This document shows positions 29,034-40,500 of a stretch of DNA of 64,000 nucleotides, piece after piece. Numbering within the stretch: position 1 is the stretch's first letter; every line of letters starts with the position of its first letter. This stretch comes from Streptomyces sp. NRRL S-340 (GTDB lineage Bacteria; Actinomycetota; Actinomycetes; Streptomycetales; Streptomycetaceae): the NCBI RefSeq assembly GCF_000720185.1, contig NZ_JOIY01000010.1:248001-312000 (forward strand), given 5' to 3'. The position numbers and the translations under genes are program-made. The notes under the pieces are model-generated. The model saw only the letters and a program-made list of their open reading frames with translations. It was not told where the DNA came from and did not search any database.

Positions 29034-31868
29034 TCAGAGCTCGTACGGGCTCTTCACCGGGAAGTAGGCGCGCAGGAACGAGCTGATGATGCGGGCCTGC
29101 TCCTGGTCGGGGACCTCCGCGTCCTGCGACTCGCCCAGGCAGAACGCGTCGTGGCCGCGGATGGCGAGCAGACGCGTCAGCTCCGGGTGACGGGAGTAGG
29201 TGCCCACGTCGATGTAGGCGCAGCGGATGCTGCTCGGCACCGCGCTGCCCGTCAGGAAGCCGTAGTGGTGGTGCAGCGAGGAGACCATCGAGATGTCCTG
29301 CCAGCCGCGCATCGGGTTGGCGGCGGTGCGGGCCACGCTCTCGGGGAAGTCCGCCTCGATGCTCTCCAGGACACTCCTGCGCAGCGGGTGCGGGGCGTGC
29401 GCGAAGCTGTTCGCCACGGTCACCCCGAAGCGCTCCTCGAGCAGCTTGCGGTTGTTCTTCGCCGCGGCGAAGTAGCCCTCGTCCGTCTCGGCCGGATCCC
29501 CGATCGGCACGGTGGTGGGCGTCCAGTAGAAACGGCTGGTGCCGTTGGCCTGGAAGAACTTCTGCGGGTTGAGCGGCCTGCCGATGAACACGTCGTCGTT
29601 CATGTACAGGAAGTGCTCGGACAGCCCGTCGATGTGGTGCAACTGGCTCTCGATGGCGTGCGAGTTGAACGTCGGCAGGCAGGACGGGTCGGTGAAGATG
29701 TCGCGGTGCGACACCACCTCGATGTCCGGGTGCTCGGTGTTCAGCCACTGCGGGGTCTGGTCGTCGGTGACCAGGTAGATCTTGCGCACCCAGGGCGCGA
29801 ACATCGCCAGGGAGCGCAGCGAGTACCGCAGTTCGTCCCGGTTGCGGAAGCGCGCGGCCTCGTCACCGGAGCCGGAGGCCTCGGCGGCGAAGCCGAGTTC
29901 CGCGCGCCGCCGCGCCCGCCGCTCCTGCCAGCTGGGGTCCGAGTCGTCGACCCAGGTGTAGACGACGTCCACCGGGAAGGTGATGTCGCTGACCAGCTGC
30001 TTGGTGAACGGCTCCAGCGTCGGGTACTCCCGGTCGCGCACGCGCAGGCGGGCGTCCGCGGTCAGCGACGGCAGCTTCGGGCCGACGGCGCTGGCGCGCA
30101 GCGGCGCGACGAACTGGCCGTCGCCGCCCTCCTCCTCCGGGACCTGGCGCCAGAACTCCACGTCGCAGCCGTAGGCGGGGCCGAAGCGCAGCGTGCGGCT
30201 GGAGGTCACCACGGGACGGAAGACCCGCAGCCCGGCCACCTCTCCGGCGGCCTCCAGGCGCTCGGCGAGCAGGACGCCGGGCGCGTGCGTGCGGGGCTTG
30301 AGGAGTTCGGCGTAGACCGCCTTGCCCTCGTAGTCGGTGGCCAGGGCCTTGCGGACGGCCGCCTGGTGGACGGTGTCCACCGCCAGGCGCCGGCGCGGGC
30401 TGTCCTCCCGGTCGCGCACCAGCACGTAGGGGATGCCGTGCTTCTCCAGCGCGGCGACGACGGTCTCGAAGTTCCGCTGCACTATGTCGGTGCCCTGGAG
30501 GTCGTCGTGGACCTCGGAGAGCCGGCCGCTGGCCCGTACCAGGGAGCGGTTGGACGCGCCGATCACCAGCTCACGGGCGCGCTGGTCGCCCGACGAGGGC
30601 GCGGTGCGGTCGGCGGCGACCGCGGCGTGGAAGCGGCCGGCCCCGCCGTGCGCGACGCGATGGGCCATGCGGTCGGCGCGCTGCGCCATGCGCTGCGGGT
30701 CGTCGCGGCGGTAGAGCAGCTCGGTGAACAGCTCCTCCCACTGCTTGACGATCACGTCGGCGGCGAAGCGCGCGGAGCCCTCGTGGGCCTTCTCGCCGTA
30801 GGAACGCAGCAGTTCCTCGTCGCCCATCAGACGGGAGATCGCCTCGGAGAGGCCCTCTATGTCGTTGGGCGCCACGAGCAGCCCGTCCACCCCGTGCCGG
30901 ATGATCTCGGCGGGACCGGTGACGATGTCGTACGCCACCGCCGGGACGCCCGCGGCGAAGGCCTCCAGGAGCACCAGCGGGAACGCCTCGCCGTCCTGCG
31001 AGGGGAGCATGGTGAGGCTGGCCTTGGCCCATTCCTCGGTCATGTGCTGGCTGGGGCCGAGGATCTCCACGGAGTCGTGCAGACCGAGGCCCTGGACCAT
31101 GTTGCGCAGCCGGGACATCTGCGGGCCGTCGCCGAAGATGCGCAGCCGCCAGCCGGGGTGCTCGGGCAGCGCCTTGGCGAACGCCTGGATGGCGTGGTCG
31201 ACCTGCTTGTCGGGCACGAGCCGGCGGGGCATGACGATGCTCTTGCCGGTGAGGCTGGAGCGGGGGCGGAAGCCCTCGGGGATGGCGTTCGGGATGGCCG
31301 CCAGGCGCGGGGCGGCCTTGCCGAGCGACTCCTCCAGCCACTGCTTGGTGCGCTCGGTCAGCACGACCAGCGCGTCGATCTCCGGGGCCCGCAGCAGCAG
31401 CGGTTCACCGGTGCCGCCGCGCAGCTGCGAGGGCCGGTGCTCCTGGTGGATGGTGATCACCCGGGAGGGCACCAGGTCGGCGACGGCGGACATCAGCGCC
31501 GGGGAGGTGGTGATGAGGATGTCGGTGTCGAGGGTGCGCAGGGCGCGGTTCATCTCGACGTCGGAGAGGGCGTCGAAGGTCGCCTCCCACTTGGGGCTGA
31601 TCAGGTCGCTGGGCAGCCCGGCCAGCCGGCGGCACTCCTCGGCGCCGATGTCGCTGTCGCGCACCGGGCGCTCGGTCTTGCCCGTGCGGTCCACCAGGTA
31701 GCGCACGGGGACCCGCTCGTCCACGGAGAAGAAGGGGCGCTCACGGGTCTTGAAGACGCTGAGCACCTCGACGGTGTGCCGGGGCGCCAGGTGCGTCGCC
31801 TGGGTGTAGACGGCCTGCTCCGTGCCGCCCATCTCGTCGCCCCAGGTGAGCAGAAACGTGATCTTCAT
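29034..31868 (-). CDS. GT4 glycosyltransferase fused to Stealth exopolysaccharide phosphotransferase
   Basis: The 944-residue protein has an N-terminal GT-B glycosyltransferase (about 1-390, with the EAFPLVLLE nucleotide-sugar motif near 292). A C-terminal Stealth domain (about 500-935) has [12 protein letters not shown] near 632, [23 protein letters not shown] and FLYMNDDVF. Stealth enzymes transfer sugar-1-phosphate units to make phosphodiester-linked capsules; the family includes Neisseria capsule enzymes and human GlcNAc-1-phosphotransferase. S. coelicolor SCO2592, as I recall, has the same family assignment and location. It lies five bases after the gene at 31874, so it is the third gene of an operon. 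The fusion suggests that one protein both extends and phosphodiester-links a polymer. Confidence 0.9.
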   Translation of the reverse strand: MKITFLLTWGDEMGGTEQAVYTQATHLAPRHTVEVLSVFKTRERPFFSVDERVPVRYLVDRTGKTERPVRDSDIGAEECRRLAGLPSDLISPKWEATFDALSDVEMNRALRTLDTDILITTSPALMSAVADLVPSRVITIHQEHRPSQLRGGTGEPLLLRAPEIDALVVLTERTKQWLEESLGKAAPRLAAIPNAIPEGFRPRSSLTGKSIVMPRRLVPDKQVDHAIQAFAKALPEHPGWRLRIFGDGPQMSRLRNMVQGLGLHDSVEILGPSQHMTEEWAKASLTMLPSQDGEAFPLVLLEAFAAGVPAVAYDIVTGPAEIIRHGVDGLLVAPNDIEGLSEAISRLMGDEELLRSYGEKAHEGSARFAADVIVKQWEELFTELLYRRDDPQRMAQRADRMAHRVAHGGAGRFHAAVAADRTAPSSGDQRARELVIGASNRSLVRASGRLSEVHDDLQGTDIVQRNFETVVAALEKHGIPYVLVRDREDSPRRRLAVDTVHQAAVRKALATDYEGKAVYAELLKPRTHAPGVLLAERLEAAGEVAGLRVFRPVVTSSRTLRFGPAYGCDVEFWRQVPEEEGGDGQFVAPLRASAVGPKLPSLTADARLRVRDREYPTLEPFTKQLVSDITFPVDVVYTWVDDSDPSWQERRARRRAELGFAAEASGSGDEAARFRNRDELRYSLRSLAMFAPWVRKIYLVTDDQTPQWLNTEHPDIEVVSHRDIFTDPSCLPTFNSHAIESQLHHIDGLSEHFLYMNDDVFIGRPLNPQKFFQANGTSRFYWTPTTVPIGDPAETDEGYFAAAKNNRKLLEERFGVTVANSFAHAPHPLRRSVLESIEADFPESVARTAANPMRGWQDISMVSSLHHHYGFLTGSAVPSSIRCAYIDVGTYSRHPELTRLLAIRGHDAFCLGESQDAEVPDQEQARIISSFLRAYFPVKSPYEL

Positions 31869-31873
31869 TGGTG

Positions 31874-32863
31874 TCAACATCCAGAGGGGAGGTGGGCCGC
31901 TCGGAAGGCGAGGCTGCCGATGGGCGTGTAATACGGGTTGATCCTGAGCACGGAGTCGTCGTCGGCGGTCAGCAGCCGGTGCGGCATCCGGAAGACGTCC
32001 CCGGGGCTGCGTACGTCGGTGCGCTGCCGGGAGATCTTCAGCGCCCGGCGGCGCGGGCGCTGGAGCCGTACGTCGAAGATCTGCTCCTTGGTGCCGAGGT
32101 CGCCGAAGTCGGCCACGGTGAGCGAGCAGACGAAGACGTCGCCGTGCCAGGTGGCCGGGACGACCCGGGCCGCCTTGCCGCTGCGGCGGACGAGTTCGAC
32201 GTCGCCGCTGCACTCCTCGGCCGGCGCGTTGACGAGCCGGCCCTCCAGCGTCACCTCGGACCAGCCGATCTTCACGGCCAGGATCTCCGCCTCGGCGTCG
32301 TCCCTGCCCACGGAGACGTACGCGCGTCCGGTGCCGGAGGCGATCAGACGGCAGTAGGTGCCGTCCGGGCGCACCGGCTCGGGGACGGTGGGGCCGTCCG
32401 GCATCAGCCGGGGCGCCTTGGCCACCGCGAAGCGGCGTTCGGTGCCGGCGGCGTCGGTGAAGACGACTGACAGCCGCCACTGGCCGGACCCCAGCAGGAA
32501 CCTGCGTACCCCGGCGGGCACCGGCGGGTGGGCGTCGGCGTCCGCCTCCAGCAGGTCGAGGACGGCGGTGCCCTGTGCCTCGACCTGTCCGTCACTGCGC
32601 TGGACGAGCGTCAGCGGGATCACCACGGGGGTGGAGGATCCGCCCAGCAGCAGGGAGGCGGACGAGGCGGTCACCTCGCCGGGCACGCGGACGCAGAAGT
32701 TCAGCGTCCGGCCGTCGAGCAGGGAGAGGTGCTCGGCGGTGACCCGCGGCCAGTCGTCGGCGCTCGGCGGGACCAGGACGAGACTGTCCAGTCGCGACCG
32801 TGCCGAGCGCACCACGTCGTACCCCTTGCGCATCACCTTGTGCGGGGTAGGGAGTTGTCTCAT
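31874..32863 (-). CDS. Glycan-cluster protein of unknown function
   Basis: The 329-residue protein is rich in beta-strand-like segments and has no signal peptide or membrane helix. I recognise no family. It overlaps the preceding Stealth gene (ATGA at 32860-32863) and ends five bases before the GT-Stealth fusion, so translational coupling with both points to a role in the same exopolysaccharide pathway, such as carbohydrate binding or modification. Confidence 0.75.
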   Translation of the reverse strand: MRQLPTPHKVMRKGYDVVRSARSRLDSLVLVPPSADDWPRVTAEHLSLLDGRTLNFCVRVPGEVTASSASLLLGGSSTPVVIPLTLVQRSDGQVEAQGTAVLDLLEADADAHPPVPAGVRRFLLGSGQWRLSVVFTDAAGTERRFAVAKAPRLMPDGPTVPEPVRPDGTYCRLIASGTGRAYVSVGRDDAEAEILAVKIGWSEVTLEGRLVNAPAEECSGDVELVRRSGKAARVVPATWHGDVFVCSLTVADFGDLGTKEQIFDVRLQRPRRRALKISRQRTDVRSPGDVFRMPHRLLTADDDSVLRINPYYTPIGSLAFRAAHLPSGC

Positions 32864-34629
32864 CGGTTGTCTGCACCACGCTCGTAGGGGCTGGGGTACG
32901 GGAAGTACTCGTCGAGGAAGCGGCCCATCAGGGCCTGCTGGCGGCCCAGTTCGGCCTCCGTGGACGTCGTGTCGTTCAGGCAGAACACGTGCGCGTCACG
33001 CTGCGCGAGCAGCCGCCCGAGCACGCGCTCGACACCGGGTTTGCCCACGTCGCAGTAGCGGTACACGAGTCCTTCACCGGAGAAGGAACGCTGGGTGTGG
33101 AAGGCGTAGTAGTGGTGCAGGGACGAGGCGACCGAGATGTCGTCGACGCTGCGGAACCGGCTGGCGGCGGTGCGCCGGTGCTCCTCGGGGAACTCCCGCT
33201 CGATCTCGTCCAGCACCCCGCGGTGCAGCGCGTGCGGCACGTGCTTCATCTTGCGGAAGATGTTGTCGCCGAAGCGCTCGGCGATGAGCCTGCGGTTGTT
33301 CTTCCCGGCCGCCGCCACCGGCGGGTCGTCCGGGGAGGGCTCGCCGAAGGGGACGAGGGCGGGCGAGAGGTAGAACTTGCCGAGCCCGTTGGGCAGGAAG
33401 AAGTGCTGCGGGAGCACCTCCTGGCCGAGCATCACGTCGTCGTTGAAGTACAGGAAGTGCTCGGAGAGACCCTCGATGTGGTGCAGCTGGCTCTCGATCG
33501 CGTGCGAGTTGAAGGTCGGCAGCGCGTCGGGGTCCTTGAAGATCTCCTTGTGGCTGACGACCTTGATCCGCGGGTGGTCGGTGTTCAGCCACTGAGGCGT
33601 CTGGTCGGCGGTCACCAGGTAGATGTTGCGCACCCAGGGCGCGTACAGGTGGAGCGAGCGCAGCGAGTAGCGCAGCTCGTCGCGGCTGAGGTAGCGGGCC
33701 GCGTTGGCCGCCTCCTCGTGGTAGGGCCGGTCGGAGAAGGCGGCCCGCCGGCGCACCCAGTCCGGGTCGGAGCCGTCCACCCACGTGTACACCACGTCGA
33801 TGGGGAACGTACGCCGTCCGACGGCGGCCGCGGCGAAGGCCGGGCGGGTCGGCACGCGCACCGGCTCCTGCTCCCGCTGCTCCTGCTCGGCGGGCAGCGG
33901 GGCGAGTTCGGTGAACAGGCTCTCGTCGGCCTCGACGGACGCCTCGTGGACCGGGACGGCCTCGGCGACGACGTTGCGCCGGGGGGAGACCAGTTCGCCG
34001 CCCTCCTCCCGCCAGAACTCGATGTCGCAGCCGTAGCGCAGGCCCAGCACCAGGCGGCCCGTCTGGTCGGTGAGATACCAGGTGCACCGGAAGACGTCGG
34101 CGCCGGCGACCCGCTTCCAGGGACCCGCGCCGTAGCCGGGCAGCGCCGACTCCTCCTGGACCTGGCGGCCGCGGACCGGGACCACGTACCCGGGACGGAC
34201 CCGGCAGGCCTGGCGCAGTGCGGTGAGCACCCGCTCGCGGTCCTCGCGCCGCACGGCGAGCGCGGCGGAGGTCTCGGAGTCCGAGCGCACGCAGAAGTAC
34301 TCGACGCCCGCGCCGCGCAGCGCGGCGGCCACCTCGTCGAGGTTGGCCCGGCGGGCCTCGAGCGGCGTGATACCGGGGACGACGTGGGCGATGCGCGGTG
34401 TCCCGTCGACGCTGACGACGGTCCTGTCGTGCCGTGCCAGCAGCGACCGGTGGCGCCGGACCACCCGCACCCGCTTGACCTGGTTGCGCACCTCGGCCGC
34501 GGCGGCGATCCCCGACTTGAGCTGCTCGCGGAAGTCGGTCCCCACGTGCTCGGCGATCACTCGCCGCGCGCCGACCGGCACCGCGCGGCGGTACACGCCA
34601 ACCAACCGGGAGGCTTCAGGGTTTCGCAC
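32860..34629 (-). CDS. Stealth family exopolysaccharide phosphotransferase
   Basis: The 589-residue protein contains all Stealth conserved regions: [14 protein letters not shown] near 278, [19 protein letters not shown] near 320, [20 protein letters not shown] near 375 and FLYFNDDV. A helical N-terminal region of about 260 residues precedes them. The enzyme probably forms hexose-1-phosphate linkages. It heads a three-gene operon. The GTG at 34629 follows GGAGG at ten bases. S. coelicolor SCO2594 is, from memory, the equivalent gene next to obg. Confidence 0.9.
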   Translation of the reverse strand: MRNPEASRLVGVYRRAVPVGARRVIAEHVGTDFREQLKSGIAAAAEVRNQVKRVRVVRRHRSLLARHDRTVVSVDGTPRIAHVVPGITPLEARRANLDEVAAALRGAGVEYFCVRSDSETSAALAVRREDRERVLTALRQACRVRPGYVVPVRGRQVQEESALPGYGAGPWKRVAGADVFRCTWYLTDQTGRLVLGLRYGCDIEFWREEGGELVSPRRNVVAEAVPVHEASVEADESLFTELAPLPAEQEQREQEPVRVPTRPAFAAAAVGRRTFPIDVVYTWVDGSDPDWVRRRAAFSDRPYHEEAANAARYLSRDELRYSLRSLHLYAPWVRNIYLVTADQTPQWLNTDHPRIKVVSHKEIFKDPDALPTFNSHAIESQLHHIEGLSEHFLYFNDDVMLGQEVLPQHFFLPNGLGKFYLSPALVPFGEPSPDDPPVAAAGKNNRRLIAERFGDNIFRKMKHVPHALHRGVLDEIEREFPEEHRRTAASRFRSVDDISVASSLHHYYAFHTQRSFSGEGLVYRYCDVGKPGVERVLGRLLAQRDAHVFCLNDTTSTEAELGRQQALMGRFLDEYFPYPSPYERGADNR

Positions 34630-34842
34630 TGCGGGAGCTCCTCCGACGGGAACGGCTGGGTGAACGGCGCGCCCCCACTAGGTGATCCGGTAAAAACACG
34701 GCGAGACAAGTATGCAGTGTGTTTACCCCACGTCCGCATGGCCGTGCCACAACCGCAACCGCCAGCAAATGCGGCATACCGGGCCAATCGGCTACGAGTG
34801 TTGACATAAATCACAGCCGGGAACCGGGCATGCCCCCGCCGC

Positions 34843-34869
34843 GTCCGGGAGCGCTCGCGGCTCCCGGAC
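34843..34869 (-). terminator. Probable terminator after obg
   Basis: A perfect ten-base-pair GC stem (GTCCGGGAGC / GCTCCCGGAC) with a seven-base loop starts about 19 bases past the obg stop. It lacks a T-tract. Confidence 0.6.
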
Positions 34870-34887
34870 CCAGCGGGGACATGCAGG

Positions 34888-36324
34888 TCAGAACGGCTCG
34901 AAGTCGTCGTACTCGCGCTCGGAGTCGTCGCGCTCGGCCTGCCGGTCGCGGCGGCGCTGCGCGGCCGGGCGGGGTGCCTCGAAACGGTGGTCCTCGCCAC
35001 GGCGGCCGAGCATCTCCGCGCCCGCCATCACCGAGGGCTCCCAGTCGAAGACGACCGCGTTGTCCTCGGGGCCGATCGCCACGCCGTCACCGTTGCGGGC
35101 GCCCGCCTTGAGCAACTGCTCCTCGACGCCGAGGCGGTTGAGCCGGTCGGCCAGGTAGCCCACGGCCTCGTCGTTGTTGAAGTCGGTCTGGCGCACCCAG
35201 CGTTCGGGCTTCTCGCCGCGCACGCGGAACAGGCCCTCGTCCTCGCGGGTGACCGTGAACCCGGCCTCGTCGACGGCCTTCGGCCGGATGACGATCCGCG
35301 TCGCCTCCTCCTTGGGCCGCGCCACACGCGCCCTGGCGACCAGCTCGGCCAGCGCGTACGACAGCTCCTTCAGGCCCATGTGCGCCACCGCCGACACCTC
35401 GAAGACGCGGTAGCCGCGCGCCTCCAGGTCCGGCCGGACCATGTCGGCGAGATCCTTGCCGTCGGGCACGTCGATCTTGTTCAGGACGACGATGCGCGGC
35501 CGGTCGCCCAGGCCGCCGTACTGCCGCAGCTCCTCCTCGATGATGTCGAGGTCGGAGACCGGGTCGCGGTCCGACTCCAGGGTCGCGGTGTCCAGCACGT
35601 GCACCAGCACGCTGCACCGCTCCACGTGCCGCAGGAACTCCAGGCCGAGGCCCTTGCCCTGGCTGGCGCCGGGGATCAGACCGGGCACGTCGGCGACGGT
35701 GTAGACGGTGGATCCGGCCGTCACCACGCCGAGGTTGGGCACCAGGGTCGTGAACGGGTAGTCCGCGATCTTCGGCTTGGCCGCGCTGAGCACCGAGATC
35801 AGCGACGACTTGCCGGCGCTCGGGTAGCCGACCAGCGCCACGTCGGCGACGGTCTTCAGCTCCAGGACGATGTCCTGGAGGTCCCCCGGCTCGCCGAGCA
35901 GCGCGAACCCGGGCGCCTTGCGGCGGGCGCTCGCCAGCGCCGCGTTGCCGAGGCCGCCCCGGCCGCCTTGCGCTGCGACGTACGAGGTGCCGTGACCGAC
36001 CAGGTCGGCCAGTACGTTGCCCGCCTTGTCGAGGACGACCGTGCCGTCCGGCACCGGCAGGACCAGGTCCTCGCCGTCCTTGCCGGAACGGTTGCCGCCC
36101 TCGCCGGGCTTGCCGTTGGTGGCCTTGCGGTGCGGGGAGTGGTGGTACTCGAGCAGCGTGGTCACGGACTGGTCGACGGTGAGGATCACGTCGCCGCCGC
36201 GGCCTCCGTTGCCGCCGTCGGGGCCGCCCAGCGGCTTGAACTTCTCACGGTGCACGGAGGCACAGCCGTGGCCCCCGTTACCCGCGGCGACGTGCAGCTC
36301 GACGCGGTCCACGAAGGTGGTCAT
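34888..36324 (-). CDS. obg: Obg family GTPase
   Basis: Obg is a ribosome-associated GTPase linked to sporulation control in Streptomyces. The 478-residue protein has the Gly-rich Obg domain (1-158, with [17 protein letters not shown] turns), a G domain with P-loop GYPSAGKSS near 168, DVPG and NKID motifs, and a C-terminal OCT domain (about 340-425), then a charged tail. It follows rplU and rpmA, its near-universal neighbours. Confidence 0.97.
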   Translation of the reverse strand: MTTFVDRVELHVAAGNGGHGCASVHREKFKPLGGPDGGNGGRGGDVILTVDQSVTTLLEYHHSPHRKATNGKPGEGGNRSGKDGEDLVLPVPDGTVVLDKAGNVLADLVGHGTSYVAAQGGRGGLGNAALASARRKAPGFALLGEPGDLQDIVLELKTVADVALVGYPSAGKSSLISVLSAAKPKIADYPFTTLVPNLGVVTAGSTVYTVADVPGLIPGASQGKGLGLEFLRHVERCSVLVHVLDTATLESDRDPVSDLDIIEEELRQYGGLGDRPRIVVLNKIDVPDGKDLADMVRPDLEARGYRVFEVSAVAHMGLKELSYALAELVARARVARPKEEATRIVIRPKAVDEAGFTVTREDEGLFRVRGEKPERWVRQTDFNNDEAVGYLADRLNRLGVEEQLLKAGARNGDGVAIGPEDNAVVFDWEPSVMAGAEMLGRRGEDHRFEAPRPAAQRRRDRQAERDDSEREYDDFEPF

Positions 36325-36369
36325 GGTTCGTGCCTCCAGAACTTACGGGAATGTCTCTTACGTAACACG

Positions 36370-36418
36370 CGAAAGGCGGACCCGCCTTCCCGACCGGGAA
36401 GTGAGGTCCGCCTCGCGA
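36370..36418 (-). terminator. Intercistronic hairpin between rpmA and obg
   Basis: The stem AGGCGGACC / GGTCCGCCT with an inner CTTCCCG / CGGGAAG pairing lies in the 104-base gap. Placed inside the ribosomal-protein/obg transcript, it could partly end transcription or protect the upstream mRNA, giving more L21/L27 than Obg. Confidence 0.6.
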
Positions 36419-36428
36419 AAGTCTCCGG

Positions 36429-36683
36429 TCAGGCGACCGGAACGATGTTCACGACCTTGCGGCCACGGTGGGTACCGAACTCCACCGCACCGGGCTGCAG
36501 CGCGAACAGCGTGTCGTCGCCGCCGCGGCCGACGCCCGCACCGGGGTGGAAGTGGGTGCCGCGCTGGCGGACGATGATCTCACCGGCGTTCACGACCTGA
36601 CCGCCGAAGCGCTTCACGCCGAGCCGCTGGGCATTCGAGTCGCGACCGTTCCGGGTGGACGATGCGCCCTTCTTGTGTGCCAT
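36429..36683 (-). CDS. rpmA: 50S ribosomal protein L27
   Basis: The 84-residue protein starts [16 protein letters not shown], so it has the usual actinobacterial N-terminus whose flexible tail reaches the peptidyl-transferase centre, and contains [18 protein letters not shown]. It lies 14 bases after rplU. Confidence 0.98.
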   Translation of the reverse strand: MAHKKGASSTRNGRDSNAQRLGVKRFGGQVVNAGEIIVRQRGTHFHPGAGVGRGGDDTLFALQPGAVEFGTHRGRKVVNIVPVA

Positions 36684-36697
36684 GTCTCCTCAGTCCC

Positions 36698-37018
36698 TTA
36701 CTTCGCAGCCGCGGGGATCTCAGTGACCTTGATCGCCGTGTACTGCTGGCGGTGGCCCTGACGACGGCGGTAGCCGGTCTTGTTCTTGTAGCGCAGAATG
36801 TCGATCTTCTGCCCCTTGTGGTGGTCCACGACCTCAGCCTGGACCTTGATGCCGGCCAGCACCCACGGGTCGCTGGTCACAGCGTCGCCGTCGACAACGA
36901 GCAGGGTCGAGAGCTCGACCGTGTCGCCAACCTTGGCAGTGGAAATCTTGTCAACCTCAACGATGTCGCCGACAGCAACCTTGTGCTGGCGACCACCGCT
37001 GCGCACGATGGCGTACAC
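36698..37018 (-). CDS. rplU: 50S ribosomal protein L21
   Basis: The product of 106 residues begins at a GTG ([11 protein letters not shown]), which matches the normal L21 N-terminus; an 11-residue extension to 37051 is open but unlikely. The C-terminal signature [14 protein letters not shown] is intact. A purine-rich GAGAGTGAGA precedes the GTG. Confidence 0.97.
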   Translation of the reverse strand: MYAIVRSGGRQHKVAVGDIVEVDKISTAKVGDTVELSTLLVVDGDAVTSDPWVLAGIKVQAEVVDHHKGQKIDILRYKNKTGYRRRQGHRQQYTAIKVTEIPAAAK

Positions 37019-37522
37019 GCGGATCTCACTCTCTCGCTCGGGAAACGGCACCCCCGCAGGCCAGCCGCCCGCACTGCGGACGACCTCTCCCGGCCAGCCC
37101 AGTGCCCGGGAGGAAGAGGTTTACGGGGATGTGACGTGCTCAGTCGGCACGCCGACGGTCAAGATTACGGTCCCACCCCCGAAGGGGTCAAACCGGGCCC
37201 GGCCCCACGGATGCGCGACTGTCCACGGCCGAGGGACCGGGCCGCACGGCCGCGGCCGTCCCACCCGGCATGGGGTCCCCCTCGTCCGGGTCCGGTCGCA
37301 GGGACGGGCCGGCCGTGGGAGCCGAACCGCGTGCGTCCGGGAAGCGGAACCAGCCCCGCGGGCCGCGTACCGCCGCCCCCGGGCCGGGGGTGGCGGCAGG
37401 AGACGCTTCCCCGCCCCGGGGTCACGCGCGACCCCGGTGGTCGCGGTGCGGCTCCCGTGCGCGGGTCCGAGCGGCCCGCGGTCCGGGCAGGTCCGTGGAC
37501 CGGCCCGGACCGCGGGTGCGGC
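37019..37522. other. Spacer between rne and rplU
   Basis: The 504-base gap holds the rplU promoter (37162-37191) and a long 5' leader for rplU of about 135 bases with several GC hairpins (for example CCCGGGCACTGGG-CTGGCCGGG). The remaining 300 bases next to the rne stop are very GC-rich, with no recognisable gene. Confidence 0.55.
37162..37191 (-). promoter_or_regulatory. Promoter of the rplU-rpmA operon
   Basis: On the minus strand TTGACC (37186-37191), 18 bases and TAATCT (37162-37167) make one of the best vegetative promoter matches in the window, about 140 bases before the rplU start. Confidence 0.7.
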
Positions 37523-40500
37523 TCAGCTCTCGTCGGCCGCCGTGGAGGCCGGCGCGGACGCCGTCTTCTTCGCGGCCGTCTTCTTCGCGGCGGTGGCCGT
37601 CTTGGCGGTCTTCGCCGCCTTCTTGGCCGTCGCCTTCTTCGCGGCGGTCTTCTTGGCCGCCGTCTTCTTGGTCGCGGCCTTCTTCGCCGTGGCCTTCTTG
37701 GCGACCTTGCGGGCCGTCTTCTTGGCCGGAGCGGCCTCCTCGGCAACGTCCTCCGCCTCGGGGGCGGCGGCCTCCTCGGCAGGCGTGTCCGTACCGGCCT
37801 GGCCCGACGGGACGACCACGACGGCCGCCTCCTCGGACGCGGTCGGCGCGGTGGCCTTGCGCACGGCGCGACGGCGCGGACGGGCCGGAGCCGCCGCCTC
37901 GGCCGGCACCTCGGCCGGAGCCTCGGGCTCCGCCTGCTCCGCCTGCTCCACCGGCTCGGCCACCGGCGTCCCGGCCGAGGCCTGCTGCGCCTCGGGCGCG
38001 GTCTCCGGGACCGTCACCACGGCCGCCTCGGCGCCCTGCGGGGAACCGGCCGGTGCCGACGCCCTGCGGGTCGCGCGGCGGCGGGTACGGCCCTTCGGCG
38101 CGGCCTCGTCGGCGACCGAGGCCTCGGCCGCCGGTGCGGCCGGGACCACCGGGTCCTCGGCGGCCACGGGCTCGGCCTGCGCCTGCTCGGCGGGCTCCGG
38201 CCGCACCGGACGCACGGCCTCCTGCGCGGCGGTCACGTCCTGCGCCGTCGCGGCGGCGGGCGCGGCCGGGGCCGCCCCGTCGGCCGAGGCCTTCGGTGCG
38301 CCCGCCGGAGCGGACGCCCGCCGGCTCGCCCGGCGCCTGCCACGGCCCCGGGAGGCCGCGGCCTCCGCCTCGGCGACGGAGCTGTACAGCTCCTCGTCCG
38401 GAGACATCTCGAACGCGGGCAGTGCGACCGGCTCGGAGACCGCGGGGGCCTCCACGGCCTCGGCGACGGCCTCGGACTCGGCCTCCGCCTCCTCCTCGGC
38501 GGTCGGCACGGCGACCTGGGCCGCCACGGCCTCGTGCTCGTGCTCGTGCGGCTGCTCGGCACCGGCACGGGCGCGCTTGCGGCGCTTGCCGCCGCCCGCG
38601 CCGCCCGCCGACGGCTGCTCCAGGTGGACGATGACACCGCGCCCGTTGCAGTGGACGCAGGTCTCGGAGAAGGACTCCAGCAGACCCTGGCCGACCCGCT
38701 TGCGGGTCATCTGCACCAGGCCCAGCGAGGTCACCTCGGCCACCTGGTGCTTCGTGCGGTCCCGGCCCAGGCACTCCAGCAGGCGGCGCAGCACCAGGTC
38801 GCGGTTGGACTCCAGGACCATGTCGATGAAGTCGATCACGATGATGCCGCCGAGGTCGCGCAGCCTGAGCTGGCGCACGATCTCCTCGGCCGCCTCCAGG
38901 TTGTTCCTGGTGACCGTCTCCTCCAGGTTGCCGCCCTGGCCGGTGAACTTGCCGGTGTTGACGTCGATGACGACCATCGCCTCGGTCCGGTCGATCACCA
39001 GGGAGCCGCCGCTGGGCAGCCAGACCTTGCGGTCCAGCGCCTTGGCGAGCTGCTCGTCGATCCGGTACGTGGCGAAGACGTCCACCTCGCTCGTCCAGCG
39101 CGACAGGCGCGGGGCGAGGTCGGGCGCGACGTGCGAGACGTAGCCGTGGACGGTCTCCCAGGCCTCGTCACCGCTGACGACGACCTTGGTGAAGTCCTCG
39201 TTGAAGATGTCGCGCACGACGCGGACGGTCATGTCCGGCTCGCCGTACAGCAGCGTCGGCGCGCTGCCGCCGCCGTTCCTGGCCTTCTTCTGGATCTCCT
39301 CCCACTGCGCCTGCAGCCGCTCGACGTCGCGGCGCAGCTCGTCCTCGCTGGCGCCCTCGGCGGCGGTGCGCACGATGACGCCCGCGTCCTCGGGGACGAT
39401 CTTCTTGAGGATGGTCTTCAGCCGGGCCCGCTCGGTGTCGGGCAGCTTGCGGCTGATGCCGGTCATCGAGCCCTCGGGGACGTACACGAGGTAGCGGCCC
39501 GGCAGGGAGACCTGGCTGGTCAGACGGGCGCCCTTGTGTCCGATCGGGTCCTTGGTGACCTGCACCAGCACGGACTGCCCGGACTTCAGCGCGGACTCGA
39601 TGCGGCGCGGGCCGCCCGACATGCCGAGCGCCTCGAAGTTGACCTCGCCCGCGTACAGCACGGCGTTGCGGCCCTTGCCGATGTCGATGAAGGCGGCCTC
39701 CATCGACGGCAGGACGTTCTGCACCTTGCCGAGGTAGACGTTGCCGACGTACGAGGTCGACTGCTCCTTGTTGACGTAGTGCTCGACGAGCACGCCGTCC
39801 TCCAGGACGCCGATCTGCGTACGGTCGCCGTTCTGCCGCACGACCATCACGCGCTCGACGGCCTCGCGGCGGGCCAGGAACTCGGCCTCGGTGATGATCG
39901 GGACGCGGCGGCGGCCCTGCTCACGGCCTTCCCTGCGGCGCTGCTTCTTCGCCTCCAGGCGGGTCGAGCCCTTGATGGACTGCACCTCGTCCGTGCCGTC
40001 ACCGGGCCGCTCGTCCTTCTTGCCGCGCGGCTCGCGGACCTTGACGACGGTGCGCTCGGGGTCGTCGGCGGACGACTCGGCCTCCGGGCCGCCGTCCCCG
40101 GCCCGACGGCGCCTGCGGCGGCGGCGACGGCTGCTGCTGTTGCCGCCGGAACCCGCGGTCCCCGCGTGCTCCTCGTCCTCGTCGCCCTCGTCGCCCTCCT
40201 CGGCGTCCTCCTCGACCTGCTCTGCGGTGTCCTCGGCGTCCTGCGCGGCCTGCGCGGCGGCGAGGTCCCCGCTCTCCTCCGGCTCCTCGTCACCACCGGC
40301 CTCCGCGGACTCGCCACGGCGGCGGCGGCGGCCGCCCCGGCGACGGCGGCGGCGGGAACCGGACTCCTCGCCGTCGTCGCCGTCAGCGGCGTCCTCGGCC
40401 GGCTCCTCGGCCTCCTCCGCCTCGTCCTCGGCGGCGGTGACGGCCTGCGGGGTCCGCACTGCCTGGGGCTCGGGCTCCTCGTCGTCCCCGGCGCCCCGGC

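Noticed and set aside
34801..34830. Plus-strand TTGACA at 34801 as a promoter
   Set aside because: No -10 box follows at 16-18 bases, and the direction is antisense to obg with no gene to serve.
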